Assembly (NCBI RefSeq): GCF_016428755.1
Contig: NZ_JAELTI010000001.1
Location: 62,001-126,000 of the forward strand
Source of the DNA: Allobosea sp. ASV33
GTDB taxonomy: Bacteria > Pseudomonadota > Alphaproteobacteria > Rhizobiales > Beijerinckiaceae
Direction: 5' to 3'
DNA: 64,000 bases
Shown: piece by piece, positions 43,980 through 53,602 of the stretch
Layout: each line of letters opens with the position of its first letter
How positions within the stretch are numbered: position 1 is the stretch's first letter
Program-made: the position numbers and the translations under genes
Notes under the pieces: model-generated
The model's database searches: none
Seen by the model: only the letters and a program-made list of their open reading frames with translations
What the model was told of the DNA's origin: nothing

Positions 43980-44758
43980 GCGAGCGCCTTTCGTTCGTTC
44001 GCGCGCTGCGCATTGAGATCGAGCAGGGCCTGGAAGCTCTGCAGAGAAGCGAGATGGAGGGTGACGAGGCTGAGCCAGCCCTTCGCGTGCCATTCGGCGA
44101 CGGTCTTCTCCGGGAGCGCGCGGAAGGCCTTCTCGTTGACTGCAAAGAAGCCGTTGAGCTGATGCTGCGTCCCATCCGGCAGGCGGAAATCGGCGTGATA
44201 GGGCTCGAGGATGCCGGCGGCGATCAGCGCCCGGCCGAAGGCGACCGTGGCGGCATAGTCGACATGGAACGCATGGCAGAAGGCCATCGCGTTCTGCGCC
44301 ATGGGTGTCGGCCGGCCCGCGTCGTCAAAAACGCGCTGCGCGTCCTCCCGGGCGCTGGCGGAGGCCACGAAGCGATCGCTCCCGCGGTCGACGGTGAGGA
44401 GCTGCTGCTCTCCGTCCGGCGTCTCCATCACGATGAACGGATAGCGCCGCACATAGGCCGGCACGTAGCTCCCCGCCCGCCAGCTCCCGTCCCGCTCGAC
44501 GAAGAGATTGTGTTCCTTACGGATGGCGACGAGCGCGATCGGCGAGGCCTGATCATCCATCGCGATGACGATCGGGTAATGCCGCATCACCACGGGAAAC
44601 TCCCCGGTCGACAGCGGTATCGCAACGGCTTCACGCGCGAAGCCGTATCCGGCGGCCGGCACGAGCCCGACGTCACCGTGGTCCTCGAAGCGCAGAAGCA
44701 CCGGGTCCTTGTAGAAGAGCGGAAGGGCCACTCCTCTATTTGCATCATGAAGTGTCAT
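43976..44758 (-). CDS. SapC family protein
   Basis: A 260-residue cytosolic protein of the SapC-like family, related by name to Campylobacter S-layer export proteins. Typical features are LPLFYKDPVLLRFEDHGDVG near residue 12, PVVMRHYPIVIAMDDQAS near 55, YVPAYVRRYPFIVMETPDGE near 95 and the FFAVNEKAFRALPEKT end. A GAGGA site precedes the ATG at 44758. It is coupled to IalB by an ATGA overlap, an arrangement seen in relatives, implying a joint surface-related function. Confidence 0.9.
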   Translation of the reverse strand: MTLHDANRGVALPLFYKDPVLLRFEDHGDVGLVPAAGYGFAREAVAIPLSTGEFPVVMRHYPIVIAMDDQASPIALVAIRKEHNLFVERDGSWRAGSYVPAYVRRYPFIVMETPDGEQQLLTVDRGSDRFVASASAREDAQRVFDDAGRPTPMAQNAMAFCHAFHVDYAATVAFGRALIAAGILEPYHADFRLPDGTQHQLNGFFAVNEKAFRALPEKTVAEWHAKGWLSLVTLHLASLQSFQALLDLNAQRANERKALA

Positions 44759-44859
44759 ATTGTCTTTCCTCGCGACGCACTCACATCACGTTATTTGTTT
44801 CCAAAGGCAGCGGCCCTTCATTGGGTTTGCCCCGTTGACCTCTGCGTTATAGGTGTTGA

Positions 44860-45243
44860 TCACTGCATGAGGAGCATTTCGCGCCAGGCTCGCTCGACCT
44901 CATTCGTGAAACGGCATCCGAGGCTGCGTCGCAACGTCCAAAGCAAGGTCTCGCTGATCGGTTGGTAATGAGCATCGATCATGCGGCAGATTTTGCGGGA
45001 GTACGCCAAATCTCGAACCGACGGAAGCAAAGCTCCAAATCGCGGAATCTCGTCCAGCACCAGCCTCAGTGTCGGCAGAAGCTTCCTTGCCTGCGGCTCC
45101 AGATCCATTGCAAACAGCCGATACACTTCGGGATACGCATCCAGAAGTCGATGAGCGAACATCGTGTCGACGCCATCGGAAACGGAGTCCAGTTGATCGA
45201 GACTCTCTTCGATCAGCAAGAGCGTGCATTGATCCATAACCAC
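44860..45243 (-). CDS. Globin-fold protein lacking the usual proximal histidine
   Basis: A 127-residue protein fitting bacterial globins: ESLDQLDSVSDGVDTMFAHR for helices A/B, YPEVYRLFAMDLEPQARKLL with the C-D corner Phe, LLPSVRDLAY for the E/F region and DAHYQPISETLLWTLRRSLG for helices G/H. In haem globins the F helix carries an invariant His, in the type R/K-H-V-x-Y; here the same position reads YSRKICRMIDAHY with no His in register. A haem-free regulatory globin-like role, or haem bound through another residue, is possible. An alternative is a decayed globin, though the frame is intact. Confidence 0.7.
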   Translation of the reverse strand: MVMDQCTLLLIEESLDQLDSVSDGVDTMFAHRLLDAYPEVYRLFAMDLEPQARKLLPTLRLVLDEIPRFGALLPSVRDLAYSRKICRMIDAHYQPISETLLWTLRRSLGCRFTNEVERAWREMLLMQ

Positions 45244-45329
45244 GTCCTAATCCTACGGCACTCCCTTGGAGGCTTCAGGCCCGCAGCAACCTGCCTGGAA
45301 GCCGCATTGAATTTTGAATATGCCGAACG

Positions 45330-45719
45330 TCAGTTGCTTCCTGCAGGCCGTTTGCCGGACGGTGTCCCATCCGGATTCATGCCGTAACGGCGGTACAGCG
45401 CCTGTTCGTCACGAGCCAACTGTGCATCCATGCGCGCGTCGGCGCTTTTTGCCAGCGCGTTTCGCGCGGCCAGCGCAACGGGAGCTTTGGCGAAACTAGA
45501 GAGGCCTGTCGGATCTGCGCTGGCGGCAAGGCTGGTCGCGCCTTGAACGGCACCAAATGCCGTTGCCTCAGCGTTCAATTGTTTCTCCAAGGCTCTTGTC
45601 TCGCTTGAGAAGTTCGAACCTTGAAAATTGGATTGCGTGCTCTGGCAACCGGCTAGCGCAGCCGCGGCCACGAATAGCGATACAAATGAAGCACGAGGGC
45701 CTTCTGGATTGACGCGCAA
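45330..45719 (-). CDS. Small lipoprotein, unknown
   Basis: A 129-residue protein with a lipoprotein signal: hydrophobic FVSLFVAAAALAGC with the lipobox Cys near residue 25. The mature part is Ala- and Ser-rich with a helix-forming middle (RALEKQLNAEATAFGAVQGA, then ALAARNALAKSADARMDAQL) and a short polar tail with YGMNPDG. No family is recognised. It is followed in the same direction on the upstream side by a second lipoprotein gene of similar composition. Confidence 0.7.
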   Translation of the reverse strand: MRVNPEGPRASFVSLFVAAAALAGCQSTQSNFQGSNFSSETRALEKQLNAEATAFGAVQGATSLAASADPTGLSSFAKAPVALAARNALAKSADARMDAQLARDEQALYRRYGMNPDGTPSGKRPAGSN

Positions 45720-45748
45720 ATGACGACCTCAAATGGTTTGATAGATGT

Positions 45749-46120
45749 TCAATAACAGGCGACTTTGAACTCGCCCTGGTTCCGCAGAACGAAGCCATGC
45801 ATCGGCCCCATTGCCCGCGCCGCAAGCGCTCCGCCCGGCCCCGCGAAGCCGATGCCGGCGACGGCCGCGTTCACCCCCATATTTGCGGCCCGCACGCCTT
45901 GCGTGTGCGCCTGAAGCTGATCGATGCAGGATTGCGCAGAGGCATATGCCCGGGCTCGTTCCCGATCTTCGGGTTTCGCATCGGGCTGGCTCGCCGCCAG
46001 TTCAGCAGCCGCCTGGCGACCTGCCATGTCTGTTCGCAAGGCACTCAGCCGCGCGTCGCCGGAGCTACAACCAGCCGCAAGCAGGCAAATCGCCCCCACG
46101 ATGAAATACCCTGTGCTCAT
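45749..46120 (-). CDS. Small lipoprotein, unknown
   Basis: A 123-residue protein. The signal YFIVGAICLLAAGC places the lipobox Cys near residue 18. The mature part contains a charged helix around EDRERARAYASAQSCIDQLQ and a glycine-rich hydrophobic stretch (NAAVAGIGFAGPGGALAARA), similar in style to the secreted protein at 53603. GAAGGAGG lies ahead of the ATG at 46120. The frame continues upstream without family support. Confidence 0.7.
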   Translation of the reverse strand: MSTGYFIVGAICLLAAGCSSGDARLSALRTDMAGRQAAAELAASQPDAKPEDRERARAYASAQSCIDQLQAHTQGVRAANMGVNAAVAGIGFAGPGGALAARAMGPMHGFVLRNQGEFKVACY

Positions 46121-46213
46121 GCAATTCGCTCCCTCCTTTGAACATGGATCATGGGCCCCGGGCTTCGACGCCCTGGGCGCAGAAGGCTGTGACCGGGTGA
46201 AACCGCGCAACGT

Positions 46214-46702
46214 TTACGCCTGCATTGACAGACGAGACCCCTTCCGGATCGCAGACGCGTAGATTGCGACGAAAAGGCCGCCCGTAACGGTGATGTGTTC
46301 CATCGCCACATGGAACTCCATGGTGCTCATGGGCTCTTCCATGGTCCAGAAATCGTGAGCGATCGGGATCGTCAAAACGGTGAAAGCGGCCAAAGCCCCG
46401 GCAGCCATCCACGTCCACCGATCGAGGATGACGAGGATCGAGCCGAGGAGCAGGGTGATCACCGTCGCAAAATAGAAAAGGACTTCCGGCACCAGACCGA
46501 AATGCCGCATTTCCGCGAGCCCTGCATCGAAGTCGAAAAGTTTAGCCAGGCCGCTGGACCAGAACATGAAGGTCAGTACAGTTCGCGCCAAATAGCCGAA
46601 CCATAGCTTGCCGAAATCGTTCTCGGCTGCGCCTGCAAGGATCCGCGCGGGCGTCGAGGATACGGTTGGCAAGAGATCGCTCTTGGTGGTTTCAACGTTC
46701 AT
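46214..46702 (-). CDS. DoxX family membrane protein
   Basis: A 162-residue inner-membrane protein. Four hydrophobic segments are seen near residues 35-50, 72-95, 100-120 and 133-150. The first includes LARTVLTFMFWSSGLAKLFD, the DoxX entry motif with the SGxxKL pattern. DoxX-type proteins are linked to thiosulfate:quinone oxidation or to membrane redox complexes with SodA in mycobacteria, but most are uncharacterised. The ATG at 46702 begins MNVETTKS. The autotransporter lies upstream on the same strand with a 75-base gap. Confidence 0.85.
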   Translation of the reverse strand: MNVETTKSDLLPTVSSTPARILAGAAENDFGKLWFGYLARTVLTFMFWSSGLAKLFDFDAGLAEMRHFGLVPEVLFYFATVITLLLGSILVILDRWTWMAAGALAAFTVLTIPIAHDFWTMEEPMSTMEFHVAMEHITVTGGLFVAIYASAIRKGSRLSMQA

Positions 46703-46777
46703 ATTTATTCCGATGAATCGCAAAGGAGGGCCACGGTGCCGAGATACGTCGGCACCGTCATCGCGGGCGTCAAACAA

Positions 46778-49700
46778 TCAGAACTTGACGTTGAAGTTGG
46801 CCTTGACCGACTGGTCAGAAATTCCAGAGCCGAACTGACCGCCGTAGCTCACGCCAAGCGCCGCATTCGCCGTCAGAGCGAGGTCGAGACCGGCCTCGAT
46901 CACCGCAGCATTCCGCGCAATCGGCACACCGGCAACGGTGAAGGCGCTTCCGCCGTCAAACCGCATCGTCGAGATCGGCGTGACACCCCCGAAGGCGTGG
47001 CGCCAACCGAGCGCGCCCTTGGCAGTCAGGCTCGCGCCATTCACTTCGAATGAGCTGGAAGCCCGCAGACCGAGAGTCGTGAAGGTCGCATCGGTGTTGC
47101 TCGACGGGCTGGTCAGGGCCGCAGCACCGCCCCGTTCGCTGAATCCATCCGTATGCAGATTGACGTAGGCCAGATTGGCAAAGGGCTCGAACCTGGTCGC
47201 GCCCATATTCACGCGATAGGCCAGTTCGCCGAAGATCTGTGCCGTGCCCGCGTTATAGTCGCCCCTCAGATTGTTTCCGAAGCTGGAGACGTTCACGCTG
47301 CGCTTCGTCGAAACATCTTGCCACGTGTAGGCAGCGCCCGTGCGGAAAGCGATATTGCCCCAATTCGTGCCACCATAGAGACCGAGATGGTAATTATCGC
47401 TGGAGCCGGAGGAATGGCGGTCCTTCGTGTCGAAGCTGGTATTGCTGTAGCCTGCAACCGCGCCGAAACGCCAAGTATCAAAGACCGGCGTGTCGAGACC
47501 AAGGAAGAATCCGCCGGTCTTGCGATTGAGACGAGCGGCATTGCCGTCCCCGTCCGTGTGGCCCCATGAGCCGAAGCCCTGCCCCCACAGAGCAACGCCG
47601 TTGGTATTCGCCGCGACCGGAACCGGCTTGCCATCGACGTAAGTCGTGACCATAGCGCCGGACGCGCCGACGCCATCAAAGGCCGCACGGATTCGATCGT
47701 TGATGGCGTTTCGGACAAAGCGGCTATCCTCGATCATCGACGCCTTTGCCGAAGCGTGAATCTCCCCCGACAGCTGATCAAACGCCGTTCGCGCCTGGGG
47801 GGCCGACAGGTTCAGCACTGCATTGTAGAGCGGATTGCCGAAGCGGAGGCTTTCGACCCCGCCGCCAGTCGCCATCTGGTTCCGCGTCACACCCACATTC
47901 TGGAAGCTCGTCGCGTTGCGGGTCATCGTCAGATAGACGTTGTTGGCGTCGTAGCTGAGCGAGGGATCGAGGAAGGCGAGGTTGGAGGTCACGCCGTTGA
48001 AGCTGCCGTTGACGCCGGTAGCGCCATTAGCGGTGAGAATGGTGTAGGTCGTCGCGGGCGCGTAATCGCCCATGCCGGCGAGCACCCTGACCGTGCCGCC
48101 GCTGATCGTAGCCGCGCCCGTCGCGACGATCCTGTCGCCTTGCCCCGCGGCGTTGATCTCGACCTCATAGATCGAGCCGGGATGGAAGGTGACATTGCCA
48201 GCGATATTCAGTGTGCCGATGGAATTGCCCGGCGCGATGGTGCCCGACACGATGGTGTCGCCGACCGTGCCTGTGCCCTGCAGACGGCCAGTTGGAGCTA
48301 TATCGACGGAACCGCCGAATACGCCATTGACGGCAAGCGTGCCGTCTCCGACGAACCCCTCGCCCGTGAAGCCAGAATTGTCGCCCGAGAGCGTAAGCGT
48401 GCCGCTGCCACCCTTTGAGAACCAACCTGTCCCCGACAGCGATCCCGCGAAATTCGTATCAATGTCCTGCTGGACGGTGAGTGCCGACGCACCGATCGCC
48501 ACGGTGCCTCCTGTGCCCGACAAAGACGACATACTGAGAGCGAAGTCGTTGAGATCCAGCGTACCGCCGTTCACGGTGTAGGCGGTTTGGTCGACGAAAG
48601 CGCCGTACGCGCCTGCCCTCAAAACCCCGCCGTCTACAATCGTGCCGCCAGTATAGCTGTTGGCGGCCGTGAGGGTGACATCGCCGCCGATGATGCGAAC
48701 CGCTCCGGTGCCTGAAATCGTTCCATCGAAGGTCGTCGCGTCCGATCGATTGAAGGCCAGAACACCGTAGTTGACCACGTCACCAACGATCGAGCCCGAG
48801 GTGCCGCCACTGCCGAGCTGGAGCGTGCCTTGGCGAATCTCCGTACCGCCCCAATAGGTGTTGTCGCCATCCAGGATGAGCGTACCGAGATCGGTCTTGG
48901 TCAGAGTACCGCCGCCGTCCAGCTTGTTGGAGATCGTCGCGGTATAGTTTGCGCTCGCCGCGGTCCCATCCCCGACACGGATGATCGCCTCGCCAGCGAC
49001 GATGTCGAGCATATCGCCGTAAAGCCGATAGCCGCTTGTCGCAAACTGCATACCGGTGGCCTGGACCTGGCCGGTGCCTGTGTAGACCTCGACATTACCG
49101 GCCTGCCCGCCGAAAACCACAAATCCGGGGCGAGGATTCATCGCGCCGTTCTGGATCCCAGCGGCATCGGTGAACGCGCGACCACCAGTTCTCCAGCGAC
49201 CGTTCCCGCCATCGATCTTGCCGTTGTCCCAGTTCGCTGCGTTGTCGCCGTCCCAGAACAACACCGGCCCATAGTTCGGATTGTCTGCAACCAGATTGAC
49301 TTGCCCGGCAACAGAGGTCTGCACGGCGAGATTGCCAGCGCTATAGCCCTTGGGAGCAGATCCGATCTCGAGTCCACGATCGTCGAGCGCGCCCCCGTAG
49401 CTGAAGACGCGATAAACACCGGGCCCAAATCCGCCTACGTTGGTCACATTCAACGTGCCGTCGAGCACGAGATCCCCGACAACATGGAAGAGCGCACCGT
49501 TGTTTGTGGTACCAAGGTTGGCTTGGATGACGGCGCTGCTGGTCAGACGCAAGTCACGCATGGAAAGCGTCGTACCGCTTGTCCCCGCCAGGGTAGCTCC
49601 ATCGACGACGACATCTCCGAGTTGACCGCTCCCTTGCAAGCGGCCATTCGTTACGAGCACAGGTGTCCCAGCAAAGTTGCCGTTAACGGCTAGCGTGCCG

Positions 49701-51103
49701 CCGAGCACCGATATCCGGCCATAGTAATCGAGGCCATCGCCATCGAGTGCTTGAATACCACCTCCCGTTTTGACGAGGTGCGCGTCCTCCCCGCCGATAA
49801 GACGCCCGCTAAAGTTCAACGCCCCTGCCCCAGCGCCGACCGTTAATTTGCTTGATCCAATGTCAATTGTACCGCTGCCCGCAATATGTTCGACCTGTTG
49901 ATCAGCCCTGAGCTTCAAGGTCCCATCCGATCGGACGACGTATGTTCGGCCTCCAAGTACGTTTTCAGCCGCTGCGGTCAGCTGTCCTTGGGCTACGTAA
50001 AATTGATGGCCCGCATTGATAGCGCTCGTTACGACAAGTTCACCAGCGCCCGTTTTTCCAAGGAAGAACATACCGTTCCCTTGATCGATCCGGCCAGATT
50101 GCGTGGCCGTTCCCGATGCGACATGGAACCCTGTATTTGCCTTGACCATCACGTTGTTAGAAATCGCGATGCCGTCCGCATAAGAAAGGGTGCCTCCATG
50201 GTCTCCACCGATCGTGACGGTCCCGGAACCAAACGCGGAACTATTTTCAGCGTGCACCGCCCCGGCTTGAATGATCAGGCCGCCTGAGAAGGCACTATTG
50301 TTCCCAGCAAGAGTCAGAGTCCCCCCGCCGTCCTTCGTGAGGCTTGCCGCTCCCGAGAGAACACCTGAAACCCTGGCATGTTGGGCAGTGTCGATTGTAG
50401 CGGCGGCATTGACCACCATGTCGTTGGCGACCGGCATCTCCTGTGGTGTGTAGATTGCGAGTGATCCGCCGGCAAAGGTGATTGCGCCCGATCCCAGTGC
50501 ATGCTGGCTTTCCGCCCGCAAAATGCCGCCGCGAATAATAGCACCGCCCGTGAAGGTGTTATCGCCCGAAAGCGTCAAGGTTCCAGCATCGTTTTTCGCG
50601 AGCCTCCCGGCTCCCGATAGGGCACCGGACAGGATGGTCGCCTGCTGCACGGCCATCTGGCCGGTGCCGTTGAAGACCATATCATTGCCGATGGATAACG
50701 TCCCGAGTCCGTAGAAACCGAGCCCCCCGCCGTTGAAGGTCACGACGCCTGTGCCCAGCGCGTTAATGTGCGTCGGACGCAACTCGCCTGCGACAAGGTC
50801 GGTGCCACCGGAATAGGTATTGTCACCGGAGATCGTGATGGTGCCGGCTCCGGTCTTGGAAAGACCTCCGGTTCCCGAGACTACACCGGCAAGAGTACCG
50901 CCCACACCCTCGCCCGCGATCAAAGTATTCGAACCTGACAGCGTGAGCGGGTCGGCTTTCGTCTCGCCGTTGATGAATTCCAATGTGGCGGCCGACGCCG
51001 GAAGAGCAAGCGCAATCATCGAGGCACCGGCGAGAAGTGATTGTACGTGCCGCAGACGCGATACGTTCGTCGACCTCAACAGATTGAAAGCTCTAACCTG
51101 CAA
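46778..51103 (-). CDS. Large autotransporter with PATR repeats and outer-membrane beta-domain
   Basis: A 1441-residue surface protein. The signal peptide ends SMIALALPASA near residue 40. The passenger carries PATR-type repeats, e.g. LSKTGAGTITISGDNTYSGG, GTLTLSGDNTFTGGAI, GTLTLAGNNSAFSGG, GTLILDGDNTYWGG and GTLTLSGDNSGFTGEG. Residues about 1180-1441 form the barrel, ending in the conserved terminal Phe (NFNVKF). The start is a TTG at 51103, chosen because AGGAG lies 7 bases upstream (51111-51115) and it just precedes the signal; a TTG at 51184 gives an implausible extension. Likely function is adhesion or surface interaction; no protease triad is visible. Confidence 0.93.
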   Translation of the reverse strand: MQVRAFNLLRSTNVSRLRHVQSLLAGASMIALALPASAATLEFINGETKADPLTLSGSNTLIAGEGVGGTLAGVVSGTGGLSKTGAGTITISGDNTYSGGTDLVAGELRPTHINALGTGVVTFNGGGLGFYGLGTLSIGNDMVFNGTGQMAVQQATILSGALSGAGRLAKNDAGTLTLSGDNTFTGGAIIRGGILRAESQHALGSGAITFAGGSLAIYTPQEMPVANDMVVNAAATIDTAQHARVSGVLSGAASLTKDGGGTLTLAGNNSAFSGGLIIQAGAVHAENSSAFGSGTVTIGGDHGGTLSYADGIAISNNVMVKANTGFHVASGTATQSGRIDQGNGMFFLGKTGAGELVVTSAINAGHQFYVAQGQLTAAAENVLGGRTYVVRSDGTLKLRADQQVEHIAGSGTIDIGSSKLTVGAGAGALNFSGRLIGGEDAHLVKTGGGIQALDGDGLDYYGRISVLGGTLAVNGNFAGTPVLVTNGRLQGSGQLGDVVVDGATLAGTSGTTLSMRDLRLTSSAVIQANLGTTNNGALFHVVGDLVLDGTLNVTNVGGFGPGVYRVFSYGGALDDRGLEIGSAPKGYSAGNLAVQTSVAGQVNLVADNPNYGPVLFWDGDNAANWDNGKIDGGNGRWRTGGRAFTDAAGIQNGAMNPRPGFVVFGGQAGNVEVYTGTGQVQATGMQFATSGYRLYGDMLDIVAGEAIIRVGDGTAASANYTATISNKLDGGGTLTKTDLGTLILDGDNTYWGGTEIRQGTLQLGSGGTSGSIVGDVVNYGVLAFNRSDATTFDGTISGTGAVRIIGGDVTLTAANSYTGGTIVDGGVLRAGAYGAFVDQTAYTVNGGTLDLNDFALSMSSLSGTGGTVAIGASALTVQQDIDTNFAGSLSGTGWFSKGGSGTLTLSGDNSGFTGEGFVGDGTLAVNGVFGGSVDIAPTGRLQGTGTVGDTIVSGTIAPGNSIGTLNIAGNVTFHPGSIYEVEINAAGQGDRIVATGAATISGGTVRVLAGMGDYAPATTYTILTANGATGVNGSFNGVTSNLAFLDPSLSYDANNVYLTMTRNATSFQNVGVTRNQMATGGGVESLRFGNPLYNAVLNLSAPQARTAFDQLSGEIHASAKASMIEDSRFVRNAINDRIRAAFDGVGASGAMVTTYVDGKPVPVAANTNGVALWGQGFGSWGHTDGDGNAARLNRKTGGFFLGLDTPVFDTWRFGAVAGYSNTSFDTKDRHSSGSSDNYHLGLYGGTNWGNIAFRTGAAYTWQDVSTKRSVNVSSFGNNLRGDYNAGTAQIFGELAYRVNMGATRFEPFANLAYVNLHTDGFSERGGAAALTSPSSNTDATFTTLGLRASSSFEVNGASLTAKGALGWRHAFGGVTPISTMRFDGGSAFTVAGVPIARNAAVIEAGLDLALTANAALGVSYGGQFGSGISDQSVKANFNVKF

Positions 51104-51766
51104 TTTCCTACTCCTTGATCGATCTGCCGTAGGCAAAGCTTCGCCCACGACGGGCGCTGCTGCGTCCGAAGAATGAAAAACCAATTGTTTCGTGTAGCGC
51201 CCTGCTTTGACCGCGGGCGCGCGCCTATCACCAGCTCTGTCGCCGATGTTGCTGGCGGCTTCACCGAGCTATAGCGATGCCCTTCGTCAGGCCGAAGAGC
51301 CAATTAGCTTCAATTTGCCTGCTAATTGCCGAGCTGCCGCACGCAAGATCGCCGCCAAGAAACGGCCGCCCAGACGAACGGCGGAGATTGACAACGAGCC
51401 GGCGCCATTTCTTGCGTGCTCCGATCATTCGTGAATTTCGTCCCTGCTTGCTGCGGCGCCCGCGGCCTGACATCAGCATCAGGTTCCATAACTTCTTGCG
51501 CACGTAGAATCCCCCACTGCATTACCAGCAGCGTTCAATTTCCGCCTGCTGCCGCAGAAAGTATAAGAAAACGACCACTATTATCTTGGGGGATACCGAA
51601 CCGACTTTTGATGTATCGCGAACAAGCGCCGCATCTGTGGCGATACGATTCGTGTGAGCGCTATGCGGAATGGAGCAGGAAGAAATAAATCACGGCCCAG
51701 ATATCGATTCGGTATTTAAAATCAGGCGTCGCTTACCGAAAATATTACGAATATAGCCTAAAAAGA
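51104..51766. other. Long regulatory-type gap
   Basis: The gap between the divergently transcribed... autotransporter start and the end of the AraC-type gene holds no coding frame I can support. Apart from the ribosome site at 51111-51115, I see a moderately AT-rich stretch (51530-51770) and no strong repeat. Confidence 0.4.
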
Positions 51767-52735
51767 CTACAGCGCCGAACGCCTGATCTCAGATGGCGTA
51801 GCATTGAAGCGTTGACGAAACGCTCTGCTGAATGTCGAAAGATCGGAAAAACCGACATCATATGCGATTGCCGTAATCCTGCTCGACTCCGCGTCTCGCT
51901 CCTTGAGAAGACGGTAGGCAAGGTCGAGCCGGGAATCACGTAAGAACTCGGTAAACGTCTGCCCCTCGCTCTCGAATAGTCGCTGAATATAGCGCGGCGT
52001 CACCCCCTGACGGCGCGCGATGGCGTCAATGTTCAGCCCTGGATCGGATAAGCCTTGAAGAATGTCCTGCCGAACAAGCCTGCGGCGCGCAGCCGCTTTA
52101 CTGCGCTCATTCCGCTCTGCTCCACCACGAACGAAGCCATCGAGGACCAAAGCCGTCAAATCGTAAATGTGGCGCGCTGCCATATCTCCGGCCCTGGCCG
52201 AGAGAGGCGGATGTCGGCGAAGCGTCTCGACATAGTTCGCTAGCAGCGGCATGCCACATGCGCCCGAAGGGATCAGATAACTGGCTTCAAGTTCCAGACG
52301 CGGCGCCAGATCGGCAATGATATGGCGATCGAGCGAAACAAGGTCGACGGTCGTGGGCTTCCCATAGCGGAATTCGTGACATGTCCCCTCGTTCACGATC
52401 ACCGTGTCGCCTGCGGAAACCTTGAACGCCGGCCTGCCGTCAATCGAAATCTCATGGTCCTGGTTGTGGATCAGAAGCAGATATTGTTCGCGGCCATCTT
52501 GTAACAAATCGCGGGTGCGCGCGCCGCTCATTGGTGCGTACAGCCCCCGAGCCACGGTCAAGCCGCCAGGCAAAGGCATCGCCTCCATATCGATCCGCAC
52601 GTTTTCACAATCAGCCGGCGCAAATTCGCGCCCCCCGATGTGACGCGCCATAAAGTCATGGACGAACGCAAGTCGTTCTTGCCGGGGAACGTCGTTCGTG
52701 GAAAGGCGCCGTGTCGGAAATGGACCGGAACTCAC
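51767..52735 (-). CDS. AraC family transcriptional regulator
   Basis: A 322-residue regulator. Residues 30-200 form a cupin-like sensing domain (EQYLLLIHNQDHEISIDGRP, AGDTVIVNEGTCHEFRYG). The C-terminal pair of HTHs covers about 218-318: NIDAIARRQGVTPRYIQRLF, FTEFLRDSRLDLAYRLL and ITAIAYDVGFSDLSTFSRAF, the last matching the AraC signature. It is transcribed toward the autotransporter, a candidate target. Confidence 0.93.
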   Translation of the reverse strand: MSSGPFPTRRLSTNDVPRQERLAFVHDFMARHIGGREFAPADCENVRIDMEAMPLPGGLTVARGLYAPMSGARTRDLLQDGREQYLLLIHNQDHEISIDGRPAFKVSAGDTVIVNEGTCHEFRYGKPTTVDLVSLDRHIIADLAPRLELEASYLIPSGACGMPLLANYVETLRRHPPLSARAGDMAARHIYDLTALVLDGFVRGGAERNERSKAAARRRLVRQDILQGLSDPGLNIDAIARRQGVTPRYIQRLFESEGQTFTEFLRDSRLDLAYRLLKERDAESSRITAIAYDVGFSDLSTFSRAFRQRFNATPSEIRRSAL

Positions 52736-53009
52736 TCTACCTTTTCCTTTCGCCTTACCCCTTTAATGAGCACTCGATCACCATGGACCTTCGCCGGGCA
52801 AAAACTTCACAGTACCGTTCGGCGGAACGATACAACGAGTTCCGCCTGACTGTCTTGATGAGATACGAACTGAAGTTTCGCACAGAACGAACATAAATCC
52901 GAAGGTCCTTGAAAAAGCACTAAGCAACCGAAAATGCACATCAATTTGTTGCAAAAACTCACCGCCGGAACATAGTCTCGGTCGTTTCGTTACGATTGGA
53001 CTCGGACTT

Positions 53010-53519
53010 ATGAAGAATGGGAACGCCGCAAATACGCCGACAGAAGAACTTGATGAAATTCTCCTGATCGAAGATCGCGCTCACGTCGAGCTTGACCAGG
53101 CGCAGCGCGCGCTCCTTGCGTCAGACGTCTCCTGGCTGGAATACCGAGCCGAATTCCGCCGTCAGATGATCAAGGACGGCTTTCTTAAGCACCCCTGGCG
53201 AAGCATTTTCGAAGCCGACATGATCTTCACCCTGATCGGTCATAAATGGCTGGAGGGAGAAATACTGACGGTGAAGCAGGTCGCGACCTACTTCGATGCG
53301 TTCACCAGCGAAGTCACCGTTACCCGTCACATAGACGATATGGTGGCGTCGGGCACGCTCGTGCGCAGACCGGATCCAAAGGATCGGCGCCGTCTGCTTT
53401 TGATTCCAACCCGTCGCCTGTTCGAGATCGGTCGCATCTTCTTGCATGCACGCAAAGAAATCGCTCGCCAGCATGGCTTTGTCCATGATCTGTCACAAGA
53501 TTGCGCTAGCGAACAATAG
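53010..53519 (+). CDS. MarR-like winged-helix regulator
   Basis: A 169-residue cytosolic protein. The central part (residues 73-145) looks like a winged HTH: AFTSEVTVTRHIDDMVASGT for the recognition helix and RRPDPKDRRRLLLIPTRRLF for the wing, with the DxRxxR pattern of MarR-type proteins. The N-terminal 60 residues are acidic and helical. A weak GGAC-type ribosome site precedes ATG 53010. It may control the small secreted protein that follows. Confidence 0.75.
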   Translation: MKNGNAANTPTEELDEILLIEDRAHVELDQAQRALLASDVSWLEYRAEFRRQMIKDGFLKHPWRSIFEADMIFTLIGHKWLEGEILTVKQVATYFDAFTSEVTVTRHIDDMVASGTLVRRPDPKDRRRLLLIPTRRLFEIGRIFLHARKEIARQHGFVHDLSQDCASEQ

Positions 53520-53602
53520 CCATCAAATCGCAATCGATCCGATTTGAACCAGGGTTGTCTCGTTAATAAGCATGACCTTCTTTCAGACGAGAAGGACAGA
53601 TC

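Noticed and set aside
51185-51700. Small ORFs upstream of the autotransporter
   Set aside because: Low-information translations without ribosome sites; likely a regulatory gap.
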